From NCBI GenBank assembly GCA_900545345.1, contig UQYQ01000008.1:1-64000 (forward strand): DNA of 64,000 bases. Direction: 5' to 3'. This DNA comes from an uncultured Ruminococcus sp. GTDB taxonomy: Bacteria > Bacillota > Clostridia > Oscillospirales > Ruminococcaceae. The notes below the pieces were generated by a model, which did not search any database, had not been told where the DNA came from, and saw nothing but the letters and a program-made list of their open reading frames with translations. Position 1 is the stretch's first letter. Every line of letters begins with the position of its first letter. The position numbers were made by a program, and so were the translations under genes. Below are positions 18,854-27,371 of the stretch, piece after piece.

Positions 18854-18878
18854 CAGCGTGAAAAATAATTTTTCACGA
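18854..18878 (+). repeat. Short hairpin related to the arg-cluster repeat
   Basis: The inverted repeat CGTGAAAAA-TAA-TTTTTCACG matches the first hairpin of repeat copies A and B but lacks the rest. It lies just upstream of the argF SD (AAAGGTGAG). Confidence 0.6.
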
Positions 18879-18899
18879 AAGAAAGGTGAGGTTATTTAT

Positions 18900-19814
18900 A
18901 TGAAACATTTACTAAAAATGCTTGACTTGTCAAAAGAAGAGATTATTGAGATTTTGAATCTTGCAGATCAGCTCAAATATGAAAACAAGAACGGCATCGA
19001 ACACCATCATCTTAAAGGCAAAACTTTAGGAATGATTTTTCAGAAATCTTCAACCCGTACTCGTGTTTCATTTGAAACAGGTATGTATCAGCTTGGAGGA
19101 AATCCACTGTTTTTATCGGCAAGCGATTTGCAGATTGGACGAGGCGAACCTGTACAGGATACTGCAAGAGTTTTGTCACGGTATATTGACGGAATTATGA
19201 TAAGAACATTTGAGCAGAAAGAGGTTGAGGATTTAGCAGAGTATGGCTCAATCCCTGTTATAAACGGTCTTACCGACTTTTGTCACCCATGCCAGATACT
19301 TGCTGACCTTATGACTATAAGAGAGATTAAAGGACGACTTGAAGGCATAAAAATGTGCTATATAGGCGACGGAAACAACATGGCTAACTCACTTATCGTC
19401 GGCTGCTTAAAGGTCGGTATGAGCGTTTCAATCGCTTGTCCGAATGATTATCAGCCGGACCCGGAGGTTTTAAAGTTTGCTGAAGACTTCGGCGATAAGT
19501 TCTTTATGACAGATAAGCCGCTTGAGGCGGCAAAAGGCTGTGATGTATTGTTCACAGATGTCTGGACCTCGATGGGTGAAGAAGCTGAAACAGAAAAGAG
19601 AAAGATTGCTTTTGACGGCTATCAGATTAATGATGAGGTTATGGCTCAGGCTAAATCTGACGCTATGGTTCAGCATTGCCTGCCTGCTCATAGGGGTGAA
19701 GAGATTACCGAAAAGGTTTTTGAAGCACATGCAGATGAAATCTTTGAAGAAGCAGAAAACAGACTTCATGCTCAAAAAGCTGTTATGGTTTTGTGTATGA
19801 AGGATAAGGATTAA
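18900..19814 (+). CDS. argF: Ornithine carbamoyltransferase
   Basis: It makes citrulline from ornithine and carbamoyl phosphate. The 304-residue protein has the carbamoyl phosphate motif SSTRTRVSFETG (about 52-63), the family HPCQ motif and the ornithine-binding HCLPAHRG near the C-terminus. The ATG at 18900, with SD AAAGGTGAG 9 bases ahead, is preferred over an upstream ATG at 18858 inside the small hairpin. Position in a biosynthetic cluster points to the anabolic enzyme rather than ArcB. Confidence 0.96.
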   Translation: MKHLLKMLDLSKEEIIEILNLADQLKYENKNGIEHHHLKGKTLGMIFQKSSTRTRVSFETGMYQLGGNPLFLSASDLQIGRGEPVQDTARVLSRYIDGIMIRTFEQKEVEDLAEYGSIPVINGLTDFCHPCQILADLMTIREIKGRLEGIKMCYIGDGNNMANSLIVGCLKVGMSVSIACPNDYQPDPEVLKFAEDFGDKFFMTDKPLEAAKGCDVLFTDVWTSMGEEAETEKRKIAFDGYQINDEVMAQAKSDAMVQHCLPAHRGEEITEKVFEAHADEIFEEAENRLHAQKAVMVLCMKDKD

Positions 19815-19841
19815 ATTAATATTTATACAGGAGAAGCAAAA

Positions 19842-20432
19842 ATGCTTTCGGAAATAGAGAACAGACGAAGTATTCGCAAATACAAAGATAAGCCTGTTTC
19901 AAAGAAGGACATTGAAAAAATTATTCATGCGGGAATTTTGGCGCCTTCTTCAAAAAACAGACAGCCATGGAAGTTTATTGTTGTTTCGGGAAAGTCAAAG
20001 GAAGAAATGCTGAGCGTTATGAAAAAAGGCATTGAACGAGAAAAGAAAGAACCGCTTCTGCCTGAAAGCTCGCATCATATCAAAGCCGCTGAATACACGG
20101 TGAATATTATGGAGCAAGCACCTGTGACTATTTTTATTGTCAATGCTTTGGGGCTTGAAATTGAAACTCAGATTTCTCCTGAACAGCGTGTTTATGAAAT
20201 CTGCAACGCACAGTCAATCGGTGCCGCAATACAAAACATGACGCTCGAAGCGACTAAGCTGGGCTTGGGAAGCCTTTGGATTTGTGACATTTACTTTGCT
20301 TATAAAGAGCTCAAAAGTTGGTTTGATACTGACGGTGAGCTGTTTGCGGCATTAGCTGTAGGTTATGCCGACGAAGAACCTGGTGCCAGACCGAGAAAAA
20401 GTATAAAAGATATTGTTAAATGGAATGAGTAA
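19842..20432 (+). CDS. Nitroreductase family protein
   Basis: A 196-residue FMN-dependent oxidoreductase. The N-terminal IENRRSIRKYKDKPV and the APSSKNRQPWKFIVV segment are the FMN-contact signatures of the family, and GLGSLWICDI and AVGYADEEP match later conserved parts. It probably reduces small electrophiles or flavins with NAD(P)H; the natural substrate is unknown. It starts 27 bases after argF with SD AGGAGA, so it is likely cotranscribed with the arginine genes, and is followed by a flavodoxin-like gene, giving a small flavin pair at the end of the cluster. Confidence 0.9.
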   Translation: MLSEIENRRSIRKYKDKPVSKKDIEKIIHAGILAPSSKNRQPWKFIVVSGKSKEEMLSVMKKGIEREKKEPLLPESSHHIKAAEYTVNIMEQAPVTIFIVNALGLEIETQISPEQRVYEICNAQSIGAAIQNMTLEATKLGLGSLWICDIYFAYKELKSWFDTDGELFAALAVGYADEEPGARPRKSIKDIVKWNE

Positions 20433-20457
20433 GATTGATTTATAAGGATGATATAAT

Positions 20458-20985
20458 ATGAACAGAATTATTATATACGGAAGCAAATACGGAACAACAA
20501 AATGCTATGCCGACGAACTGGCTGTCAGGACAGGAATAAAGGCTGCTCCTTATGATGAGATAAAAGATATTGCAGTATATGATACCGTTATTTATCTAGG
20601 TGCTTTATATGCAGGCGGCGTTTTAGGCTTGAAGAATACAGTTAAAGGACTGCCGTATGATTTTAAGAAAAAGCTGATTATTGCAACCGTCGGACTGGCA
20701 GATGTTCATGACAAAGAAAATATAAACAATATAAGAAATTCTATAAAAAGGCAGATACCAAAGAAAGTATATGATAATGCAATGATATTCCATTTAAGAG
20801 GAGGCATTGATTATCGTAAACTGAATTTCAAACACAGGACTATGATGAAAATGCTTTATAAGAAAGCAAGCAATATACCAATAGACGAACAGACTTCAGA
20901 AATTAAAGCCATGATTGAAACATATAATCAAAAGGTAGATTTTATTGATTTTAATATGTTGAATAATATATTAGAGGTAATTTAA
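20458..20985 (+). CDS. Flavodoxin-domain protein
   Basis: A 175-residue protein with a flavodoxin-like fold. The N-terminal phosphate loop reads IIYGSKYGTTKCYADEL, followed by DTVIYLGALYAGGVLGLK and, later, FHLRGGIDYRKL, as in the flavodoxin-domain (Flavodoxin_5, HemG-like) family. It has no heme-pathway neighbours, so protoporphyrinogen oxidation is unlikely. A role as an electron carrier or menaquinone-independent reductase is a guess. It lies 25 bases behind the nitroreductase gene. Confidence 0.8.
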   Translation: MNRIIIYGSKYGTTKCYADELAVRTGIKAAPYDEIKDIAVYDTVIYLGALYAGGVLGLKNTVKGLPYDFKKKLIIATVGLADVHDKENINNIRNSIKRQIPKKVYDNAMIFHLRGGIDYRKLNFKHRTMMKMLYKKASNIPIDEQTSEIKAMIETYNQKVDFIDFNMLNNILEVI

Positions 20986-21050
20986 AATTTGTATGTGATT
21001 ATAGAAAATGTTTAAAAATTACTTTAAAAGCATATAAACGTTTTTATAGT

Positions 21051-21088
21051 AAAACCTCCTATGGTAATAAAGTACCATAGGAGGTTTG
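21051..21088. terminator. Terminator closing the arginine cluster
   Basis: AAACCTCCTATGGTA and TACCATAGGAGGTTT form a perfect 15-base-pair stem with a 6-base loop, between convergent genes. Confidence 0.85.
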
Positions 21089-21136
21089 TTTATGATTTTT
21101 TATTAATTATCATATAGTTTCACAGCAAATTACAAG

Positions 21137-21526
21137 TTATAGTGAAACCTTTCCCTGAACATCACCGTTTACAACATAATATGCAACATCATCTTCAGGC
21201 TTGACATAAACTTCAATGTTTTTTATAGCAGTTTTATTGTTACTCTTGTAATCAGCTTCGCATGACGCTAAAACATCGCTTGCAGTAACCTGCTTTCCGA
21301 AAAACTGAATATAAACTTTGCTGTCAATGGTTTTTTTAGCAGTTGTTTTCTTTGCAGCAGGCTTTTTAGCAGAAGAAGTCTTTTTTGCCGCTGCGGTTTT
21401 CTTTTCAGCAGTCTTTTTTGCTGTCTTTTTTTCTGCTGTTTTTTTAGTTTTAGCAGCAATAGGAGCTGCAGCAGGCATTACAGGTTTAGCGACAGTAACA
21501 GGGTTTTTCTTTGCATCATTTGCCAT
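21137..21526 (-). CDS. DUF6465-like protein with histone H1-like Lys/Ala-rich N-terminal half
   Basis: A 129-residue protein in two parts. Residues about 20-68 are a low-complexity tail of KKTAEKKTA-type repeats, almost entirely Lys, Ala and Thr, like the DNA-binding tails of histone H1 or bacterial HU-like extensions. Residues about 69-129 form a compact beta-rich domain (VYIQFFGKQVTASDVLASCE...), a small domain seen in Clostridia (resembling DUF6465). It lies 46 bases downstream of the HU gene on the same strand with its own SD AAAGGAAG. A nucleoid-associated role is inferred from the tail and the neighbour. Confidence 0.7.
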   Translation of the reverse strand: MANDAKKNPVTVAKPVMPAAAPIAAKTKKTAEKKTAKKTAEKKTAAAKKTSSAKKPAAKKTTAKKTIDSKVYIQFFGKQVTASDVLASCEADYKSNNKTAIKNIEVYVKPEDDVAYYVVNGDVQGKVSL

Positions 21527-21572
21527 AATAGGTACTTCCTTTCAGAAATTTAATAAAGGTTAATTGTTTTAC

Positions 21573-21848
21573 TTATTTTGCAACAGCATCTTTCAGAGCT
21601 TTACCGGCTTTAAAAGCAGGAACTTTTTTAGCAGGGATGCTTATAGGTTTTTTAGTCATTGGATTGATTGCATTTCTTGCTGCTCTTTCTTTTACTTCAA
21701 AGCTTCCGAATCCGACAAGAGAAATCTTTTCACCTTTTTTTAAAGAATCTGTGATTGCATCAATTACAGTTGAAAGTGCTTTTTCTGCGTCTTTTTTTGA
21801 ATATTCACCTTTTTCAGCGATTAAATTAATAAGTTCAGTTTTAGACAT
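21573..21848 (-). CDS. hup: DNA-binding protein HU
   Basis: The 91-residue nucleoid protein bends and compacts DNA as a dimer. It has the helical N-terminus KTELINLIAEKGEYSKKDAEKAL, the VGFGSFEVKERAARN signature, and the arm region with Pro (NPMTKKPISIPAKKVPAF). The SD CGGAGG is 7 bases ahead of the ATG. A matching promoter is upstream on the minus strand. Confidence 0.96.
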   Translation of the reverse strand: MSKTELINLIAEKGEYSKKDAEKALSTVIDAITDSLKKGEKISLVGFGSFEVKERAARNAINPMTKKPISIPAKKVPAFKAGKALKDAVAK

Positions 21849-21881
21849 AATGTTTTCCTCCGTTATTTATATTTTACCAAT

Positions 21882-21910
21882 ATTCTAATACATTATTTGC
21901 AGGTAGTCAA
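21882..21910 (-). promoter_or_regulatory. hup promoter
   Basis: On the minus strand, TTGACT (21910-21905), 17 bases, TAGAAT (21887-21882), about 35 bases before the hup start. Confidence 0.7.
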
Positions 21911-22243
21911 TGATTTTATAAATTAATCAACTTTTTGAATAAGTTTTTTAATTAAAAATTTATCAACTTATACATTTCATACAAAAATATGCCTGTTTTA
22001 TGGGATAAAACAGTTTTTGAAAGTGTATATTATTAATTTTAGAAAAATAACAAGTGAGAACAATGAGATTTTATAATAAAAACATTTAATAAAACATTGA
22101 CTTTATAATACTACTTTGATAAAATAGTTATTTGAAAGATTAGTAATTTGATAATTACATTAAAATTTTTAAGCTATGATATTTTTATATTCAGAGGTTT
22201 CAATATTATAAGGTGGAGGTATGCCCTTAGAAAGGGCACAGTC
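21911..22243 (+). other. Intergenic region between hup and ktrB, with ktrB promoter
   Basis: This AT-rich stretch holds the ktrB promoter (TTGACT 22097-22102, 17 bases, TAAAAT 22120-22125). I see no long structured leader such as a c-di-AMP riboswitch. It ends in the SD AGGTGGAGG (22211-22219), followed by the hairpin GCCCTT-AGA-AAGGGC (22223-22237) just before the ktrB start. Confidence 0.6.
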
Positions 22244-23578
22244 ATGTTTATGAGTAAGTTATCATCAATACAGATACTGGTAATTGGTTTCTTCGGAATA
22301 ATTACATTAGGTTCAATTTTACTAATGCTTCCTATTGCAACAAGGGACGGTGAAACAACTACTCTTATCAATGCAATTTTTACTGCTACGTCTGCAACTT
22401 GTGTAACAGGATTGGTGGTATATGACACATACGCCCATTGGACATTATTCGGACAGGCAACAATCTTAACAATGATACAGATAGGCGGGCTCGGTTTTAT
22501 GTCAGTTGCCACCTTTTTGTCAATTGCTTTGAGAAGAAAAATATCCTTAAAAGAACGTGGTATTATTCAGGAAGCAATGAACATGCCTGAAATTGCAGGT
22601 GTTGTAAGGCTTATGAGGCATGTTCTTATAGGAACTGTCTGTTTCGAGCTTTGCGGTGCTGTTATTTTCTGCTTCAAATTTATTCCTATTATGGGCATTG
22701 CAAGGGGAATTTACACATCTGTTTTTCATTCGGTATCATCATTTTGCAATGCCGGGTTTGATTTGTTCGGAAGAATCGAACCGGGTTCTTCATTAGAACA
22801 CTTTAACGATGATGTTCTTATAAACATTGTGACTATTGCATTAATAGTTATCGGCGGAATCGGTTTTTATGTGTGGGAGGATATTCACAAAAACGGGATT
22901 CATTTTAAAAGATATAAGCTTCACTCGAAAATGGTTATTTCAATGACATTGTTTCTCATTATAGTTCCGGCTATTTTGTTTTTTGTTTTGGAACGAAATA
23001 ATGCATATAAAGATTTTTCGACACCACAAGCTATGATGTCTGCGGGTTTTCAGTCGGTAACTCTTAGAACAGCAGGCTTCAGCACGGTTCATCCGTCGAA
23101 TCTGACTGATTCATCTTCTTTGCTTGGATGTGTGTTAATGCTTATCGGCGGTTCGCCCGGGTCGACTGCAGGGGGAATTAAAACAACTTCTTTTATGGTT
23201 TTAATACTTGGCGTTGTGTCTATGCTTGCAAAGCGTGATTCAATAACAGCATTTAAAAGAAGATTACCGCATGGATTTCTTACAAAGGTTTCAGCTATTT
23301 TAACAATGTATTTATTCTTTGCTTTTATTTCTGTGGGAATTATTTGTGCAGTTGATTCTGTAAATTTAAAAGAGGGCTTATTCCAGGTCTTTTCCGCAAT
23401 AGGTACAGTAGGTGTTGATATGACCGATACGGCACTTGCTTCAAACATTTCAAAAGCAATTTTGTCAGTACTGATGTTCTTTGGCAGAATAGGCGGTCTT
23501 TCGTTAGCACTTGCTTTTGCAAAGCCTATTACGGCGTCGCCTATTAAATACCCTACAGAAAAGATTTCAGTAGGGTAA
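22244..23578 (+). CDS. ktrB: Potassium uptake protein, TrkH/KtrB family
   Basis: The ion-conducting membrane subunit of a Ktr-type K+ transporter. The roughly 444-residue protein has about eight to ten membrane segments and the four selectivity-loop repeats: ATSATCVTGLVV, SSFCNAGFDLFG, TLRTAGFSTV and AIGTVGVDMT. The start is either of two ATGs (22244 or 22250); both are 23 or more bases from the SD AGGTGGAGG, with a hairpin in between. The cytoplasmic partner ktrA follows after about 100 bases. Confidence 0.92.
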   Translation: MFMSKLSSIQILVIGFFGIITLGSILLMLPIATRDGETTTLINAIFTATSATCVTGLVVYDTYAHWTLFGQATILTMIQIGGLGFMSVATFLSIALRRKISLKERGIIQEAMNMPEIAGVVRLMRHVLIGTVCFELCGAVIFCFKFIPIMGIARGIYTSVFHSVSSFCNAGFDLFGRIEPGSSLEHFNDDVLINIVTIALIVIGGIGFYVWEDIHKNGIHFKRYKLHSKMVISMTLFLIIVPAILFFVLERNNAYKDFSTPQAMMSAGFQSVTLRTAGFSTVHPSNLTDSSSLLGCVLMLIGGSPGSTAGGIKTTSFMVLILGVVSMLAKRDSITAFKRRLPHGFLTKVSAILTMYLFFAFISVGIICAVDSVNLKEGLFQVFSAIGTVGVDMTDTALASNISKAILSVLMFFGRIGGLSLALAFAKPITASPIKYPTEKISVG

Positions 23579-23682
23579 AAAAGTTTTTTGAACTTATCTT
23601 TGAGACTTGATGAGAAAGTGATGATTTTAAAGACTTAAATTTTAAGTGGTATGTCGTTTCAATATTGTAATGGAGGATTTAT

Positions 23683-24330
23683 ATGAAGTCAATTTTAATT
23701 ATAGGTATAGGAAGCTATGGAAGATATGCGGCACTCAAATATATGCAGTTAGGCCACGATGTTATGGTAGTAGATGAGGACGAAGAAAAGGTAACGGAAA
23801 TTGCTTCAAAAGTGACATCGGCACAAATCGGTGACTGTACCAGAGAAGAGGTTCTGCGTTCGCTTGGTATTAATTCATATGATATCTGCATAGTGTCTAT
23901 CGGTGATAATTTTCAGGCGTCTTTAGAAATTACTTCACTTTTGAAAGAGCTCGGAGCGTCTTGGGTTATTTCTATGGCTTCAAAAGATAATCAGGCAAAG
24001 TTCTTACTAAAGGTGGGTGCAGATTCGGTTGTTTATCCTAATAAGGACAGTGCCGAGCATCTTGCAATGAAAACAGGTTCCAATAATGTTTTTGAGTTTA
24101 TTGAGCTTACTACCGAGGTTTCAATATATGAAATTCCCGTTCCGAATAAATGGATAGGAAAATCTATTCAGGAGATTGATATAAGAAATAAATACGGTAT
24201 TTCTATTTTGGCTGTGAAGGTCGGAAATGATATTACCGAAGTTCCGAGTGCTGATTATACTTTTGTTGATATTGAAAATGAACATTTAATTGTTATGGGA
24301 AAAGAAAAGGATATATATAAACTGAAATAA
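23683..24330 (+). CDS. ktrA: Potassium uptake regulatory subunit (KtrA, RCK domains)
   Basis: The cytoplasmic ring subunit that gates KtrB. The 215-residue protein has an RCK_N Rossmann domain with IGIGSYGRYAALKYMQLGHDVMVVDEDEE (nucleotide loop GxGxxG variant), GDCTREEVLRSLGI and ISMASKDNQAKFLLKVGAD, and then an RCK_C domain (about 135-215) ending in DIENEHLIVMGKEKDI. A single RCK unit of this size is typical of KtrA rather than the doubled TrkA. SD TGGAGG. Confidence 0.93.
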   Translation: MKSILIIGIGSYGRYAALKYMQLGHDVMVVDEDEEKVTEIASKVTSAQIGDCTREEVLRSLGINSYDICIVSIGDNFQASLEITSLLKELGASWVISMASKDNQAKFLLKVGADSVVYPNKDSAEHLAMKTGSNNVFEFIELTTEVSIYEIPVPNKWIGKSIQEIDIRNKYGISILAVKVGNDITEVPSADYTFVDIENEHLIVMGKEKDIYKLK

Positions 24331-24352
24331 TCATATTGCATTTCGACTTTTT

Positions 24353-24390
24353 TCTGCCTTTGGTGAGCTTGCCAAGGGCAGTTTTTATTT
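24353..24390 (+). terminator. ktrAB terminator
   Basis: CTGCCTTTGG (24354-24363) pairs with CCAAGGGCAG (24372-24381), followed by TTTTTATTTT. Confidence 0.85.
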
Positions 24391-24599
24391 TGCCTGTCAC
24401 AAAATCATCACACTTATGTGGTAAGTTATAGTAAGAGTATTTTACAGATTTTAATCATTAGTAAATCAAATTTGCTTTTTTGTAAACATAAGTTGCTTGT
24501 GAATATATGTTATTTGTGATATGCTTACGAATAGATTTAATACAAAATTAAATCTTGACTTGTTTTTAAAATATCATTGTATAATCGGAGGTAATACAA

Positions 24600-27089
24600 A
24601 TGCTGTCATTAGTCAATATTAATAAGGATTACGGAAGCGGCGAACAGACAGTTCATGCATTAAAAAATGTTAGCATTCATTTCAGAGAGAATGAATTTGT
24701 TTCGATTCTGGGTCAGTCAGGCTGCGGAAAAACAACCATGCTGAATATTATAGGCGGACTGGACAGATATACAGACGGAGATTTAATTGTAGGAGGAATT
24801 TCAACTAAAAAATATAAAGCAAAGGATTGGGACACATACCGTAATCATTCGGTAGGTTTTGTATTTCAAAGCTATAATCTCATTATGCATCTCAGTGTTT
24901 TAAGAAATGTTGAGCTTGCTTTGACTCTTTCCGGAATTTCAAAATCCGAGAGAAAGAAAATGGCTGAAACAGCACTTGAAAAGGTAGGATTAAAAGACCA
25001 GATTCATAAAAAACCAAATCAGCTTTCGGGCGGTCAAATGCAAAGGGTTGCAATAGCTAGGGCTTTGGTTAACAACCCTGATATTATTTTGGCAGATGAA
25101 CCTACCGGTGCTCTTGATACTGAGACCAGTATTCAAGTCATGGAGCTTTTAAAAGAAGTTGCCAATGATAAGCTTGTTGTTATGGTTACGCATAATCCGT
25201 CTTTGGCTCAGCAGTATTCAACAAGAATTATTAAGCTTTCTGACGGAGAGGTAACAGACGATTCAAATCCGTTTGAATATGCTGCCGAGACAAGTGATGA
25301 AAATAAAGTCGAGGATAAAAAGGAATTTAAGAAAAAGAAAAAAGCCAACAAGAAAAAATCTATGAGCTTTTTAACCGCACTTTCACTTAGTTTCAGAAAC
25401 TTAAATACAAAAAAGGCAAGAACTATCCTTACTTCTTTTGCAGGAAGTATAGGAATTATAGGAATAGCACTTATTTTATCACTTTCAAGCGGTTTTCAGA
25501 CATATATTACAGCTATGGAGGAGGAAACACTTTCAGCATATCCTCTTCAGATTGACAAGCTGGCGATGGAAAATGAAATGTCTGTTTTTTTCTCTGATAA
25601 TTCCGAAACAGAAGAAAAGACCGAATTTCCCGATGATAAAAAAGTGTACAAAAAAGATGTTCTTGATTCGATAATAAATTCTTATGCAGAGGGCGTTACT
25701 GTTAACGATATGAAAAGCTTTAAAAAGTATATTGAGGATAACGGTAATAAGTTTGACGATTTAATAAACAGCGTTCAATATAAGTATGGAAATCAATTTA
25801 ATGTGTATTCTTCGGAATATGATGAAAATTCCAATACAATAAATAATCCTATAGATTTCGACAGTACATCTGAAGTAACGCATGGAAGCGTTAATATGAT
25901 GATGGGTCAGACGGCTGTGTGGAGCGAGCTTATAGACAACAGAAAGCTTTTAGAATCACAGTATGATGTTTTAGAAGGAAGCTGGCCTAAGGATAAAAAT
26001 GAGGTTGTTATAGTTGTTGATAAATACAACAGAATAGATGATTATGTTTTATATTCATTAGGGTTAAGAAGCATTGATGATTATAACAAATCGGTGAATG
26101 CTATTGTTTCCGGCAATAAAGATGATATTCCAAACCAGGCTTCTGAATTCACATTTAATGAGCTTTTAAATAAAACATATAAGCTTGTCTTATCTGATGA
26201 TTATTATCAAAAACAAAACGGAGTCTGGATTAATAAATCAAATGATACAAAGTATATGAAAAATATTTTAGACAAGTCGCTTGATTTAAAGGTTTCCGGT
26301 ATAATCAGAATAAAAGACGGGGTTACCGCAACTGCTTTTGAAAGCGGAGGAATCGGATATACGAGTGATTTAACAAAGTATATAGTTGAGTCTGTAAATG
26401 AATCTGAAATTGTTAAAGAGCAGATGTCAAACCCTGACATAAATATTTTTACAGGGGAAAAATTCAGTGCTCAGGAAAGCTTTGAGAATAATCTGAATAC
26501 TTTAGGAGTATCAGATCTTGATGAACCTTCATCTATACTGTTTTATGCTAAGGGTTTTGATGAGAAAGAAGCTTTGGTAGAAATTTTAGATGAATATAAT
26601 GCTTCAAGAAAAACTGACAGTGAAAAAATTCAATACACAGATTATGTCGGTCTGATGATGAGTTCCATTACAACGATTATTAACTCAATTTCATATGTGC
26701 TGATTGCTTTTGTTACTATTTCTTTGATAGTTTCTTCGATTATGATTGGCATTATAACCTATATTTCAGTTTTAGAGAGAACAAAGGAAATCGGTATTTT
26801 AAGAAGTATCGGTGCGTCTAAGCGAGATATTTCCCGTGTGTTTAATGCCGAAACACTTATAGTAGGTTTTACATCGGGAATTATCGGTATTGCGGTTACT
26901 GTGCTTTTGGATATTCCTATTACCATGATTATTAAAAGTTTAACTGATTTGGATATCGTTGCTATGCTCCCTCTGGGCGGTGGAATAATACTTGTGATTA
27001 TCAGTATGCTTCTAACGCTTATAGCAGGTTTGATTCCATCCAGAATGGCAGCTAAAAGAGATCCTGTTGTGGCACTCAGGTCTGAATAA
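24600..27089 (+). CDS. ABC transporter, ATPase and FtsX-type permease in one chain (MacB-like)
   Basis: An 829-residue half-transporter that probably works as a dimer in mechanotransmission or export of peptides, lipids or antimicrobials. Residues 1-225 form the ATPase: GQSGCGKTT Walker A, LSGGQMQRVAIARAL signature, IILADEPTGALD Walker B. A Lys-rich linker (about 240-255) leads to a first membrane helix (about 272-297), a large extracytoplasmic domain of about 380 residues, and three C-terminal helices (about 690-820) with the FtsX-type segment RTKEIGILRSIGASKRDISRVF. No accessory MacA- or TolC-like gene is adjacent, as usual in Gram-positives. The SD CGGAGG is 8 bases before the ATG. Confidence 0.92.
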   Translation: MLSLVNINKDYGSGEQTVHALKNVSIHFRENEFVSILGQSGCGKTTMLNIIGGLDRYTDGDLIVGGISTKKYKAKDWDTYRNHSVGFVFQSYNLIMHLSVLRNVELALTLSGISKSERKKMAETALEKVGLKDQIHKKPNQLSGGQMQRVAIARALVNNPDIILADEPTGALDTETSIQVMELLKEVANDKLVVMVTHNPSLAQQYSTRIIKLSDGEVTDDSNPFEYAAETSDENKVEDKKEFKKKKKANKKKSMSFLTALSLSFRNLNTKKARTILTSFAGSIGIIGIALILSLSSGFQTYITAMEEETLSAYPLQIDKLAMENEMSVFFSDNSETEEKTEFPDDKKVYKKDVLDSIINSYAEGVTVNDMKSFKKYIEDNGNKFDDLINSVQYKYGNQFNVYSSEYDENSNTINNPIDFDSTSEVTHGSVNMMMGQTAVWSELIDNRKLLESQYDVLEGSWPKDKNEVVIVVDKYNRIDDYVLYSLGLRSIDDYNKSVNAIVSGNKDDIPNQASEFTFNELLNKTYKLVLSDDYYQKQNGVWINKSNDTKYMKNILDKSLDLKVSGIIRIKDGVTATAFESGGIGYTSDLTKYIVESVNESEIVKEQMSNPDINIFTGEKFSAQESFENNLNTLGVSDLDEPSSILFYAKGFDEKEALVEILDEYNASRKTDSEKIQYTDYVGLMMSSITTIINSISYVLIAFVTISLIVSSIMIGIITYISVLERTKEIGILRSIGASKRDISRVFNAETLIVGFTSGIIGIAVTVLLDIPITMIIKSLTDLDIVAMLPLGGGIILVIISMLLTLIAGLIPSRMAAKRDPVVALRSE

Positions 27090-27158
27090 AAATCTGCTGA
27101 TTGACTATACTATTTTTACCGATGTATCTTAATTTGTTTTAATTAAGAGTAGATAAAA

Positions 27159-27200
27159 GTTGCATTTGCAACAGAATTGAAAGTTTTGTTATGGTATATT
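27159..27200 (+). promoter_or_regulatory. Crp/Fnr-type operator and promoter of the flavodiiron gene
   Basis: The perfect palindrome GTTGCATTTGCAAC (27159-27172) is followed 22 bases later by TATATT (27195-27200), which puts the palindrome centre near -41.5, the class II activator position. The -35 region reads TGAA, not consensus, as expected of an activated promoter. The same 14-mer occurs at 36219 and 36401. Confidence 0.6.
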
Positions 27201-27371
27201 ATTATATGGAAATATAAATAACTAATATATGGCATAAGGATATCAAAATTTTTATATAATAAAGTCCGTAACAGTTGTTGGATTATTATATCTAAGTTTA
27301 AATTTTTGTATTAACGAAGCTTTAATTTAAAATAAAAATCGGCAGCAGATTTTGTTTGGAGGAAAAAATAA

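Noticed and set aside
20458..20985. Protoporphyrinogen oxidase (HemG)
   Set aside because: Only the flavodoxin fold is shared; no heme synthesis genes are present, and the length and C-terminus fit a general flavodoxin-domain protein.
21849..22243. c-di-AMP riboswitch before ktrB
   Set aside because: Only about 110 bases separate the promoter from the start, and they lack the conserved structured core; they are AT-rich and mostly unpaired except for the 15-base hairpin.
24555..24585. TTGACT and TATAAT just before the MacB-like gene as a promoter
   Set aside because: The spacer is 19 bases, and the transcript would begin after the SD GGAGG at 24587, leaving no ribosome binding site.
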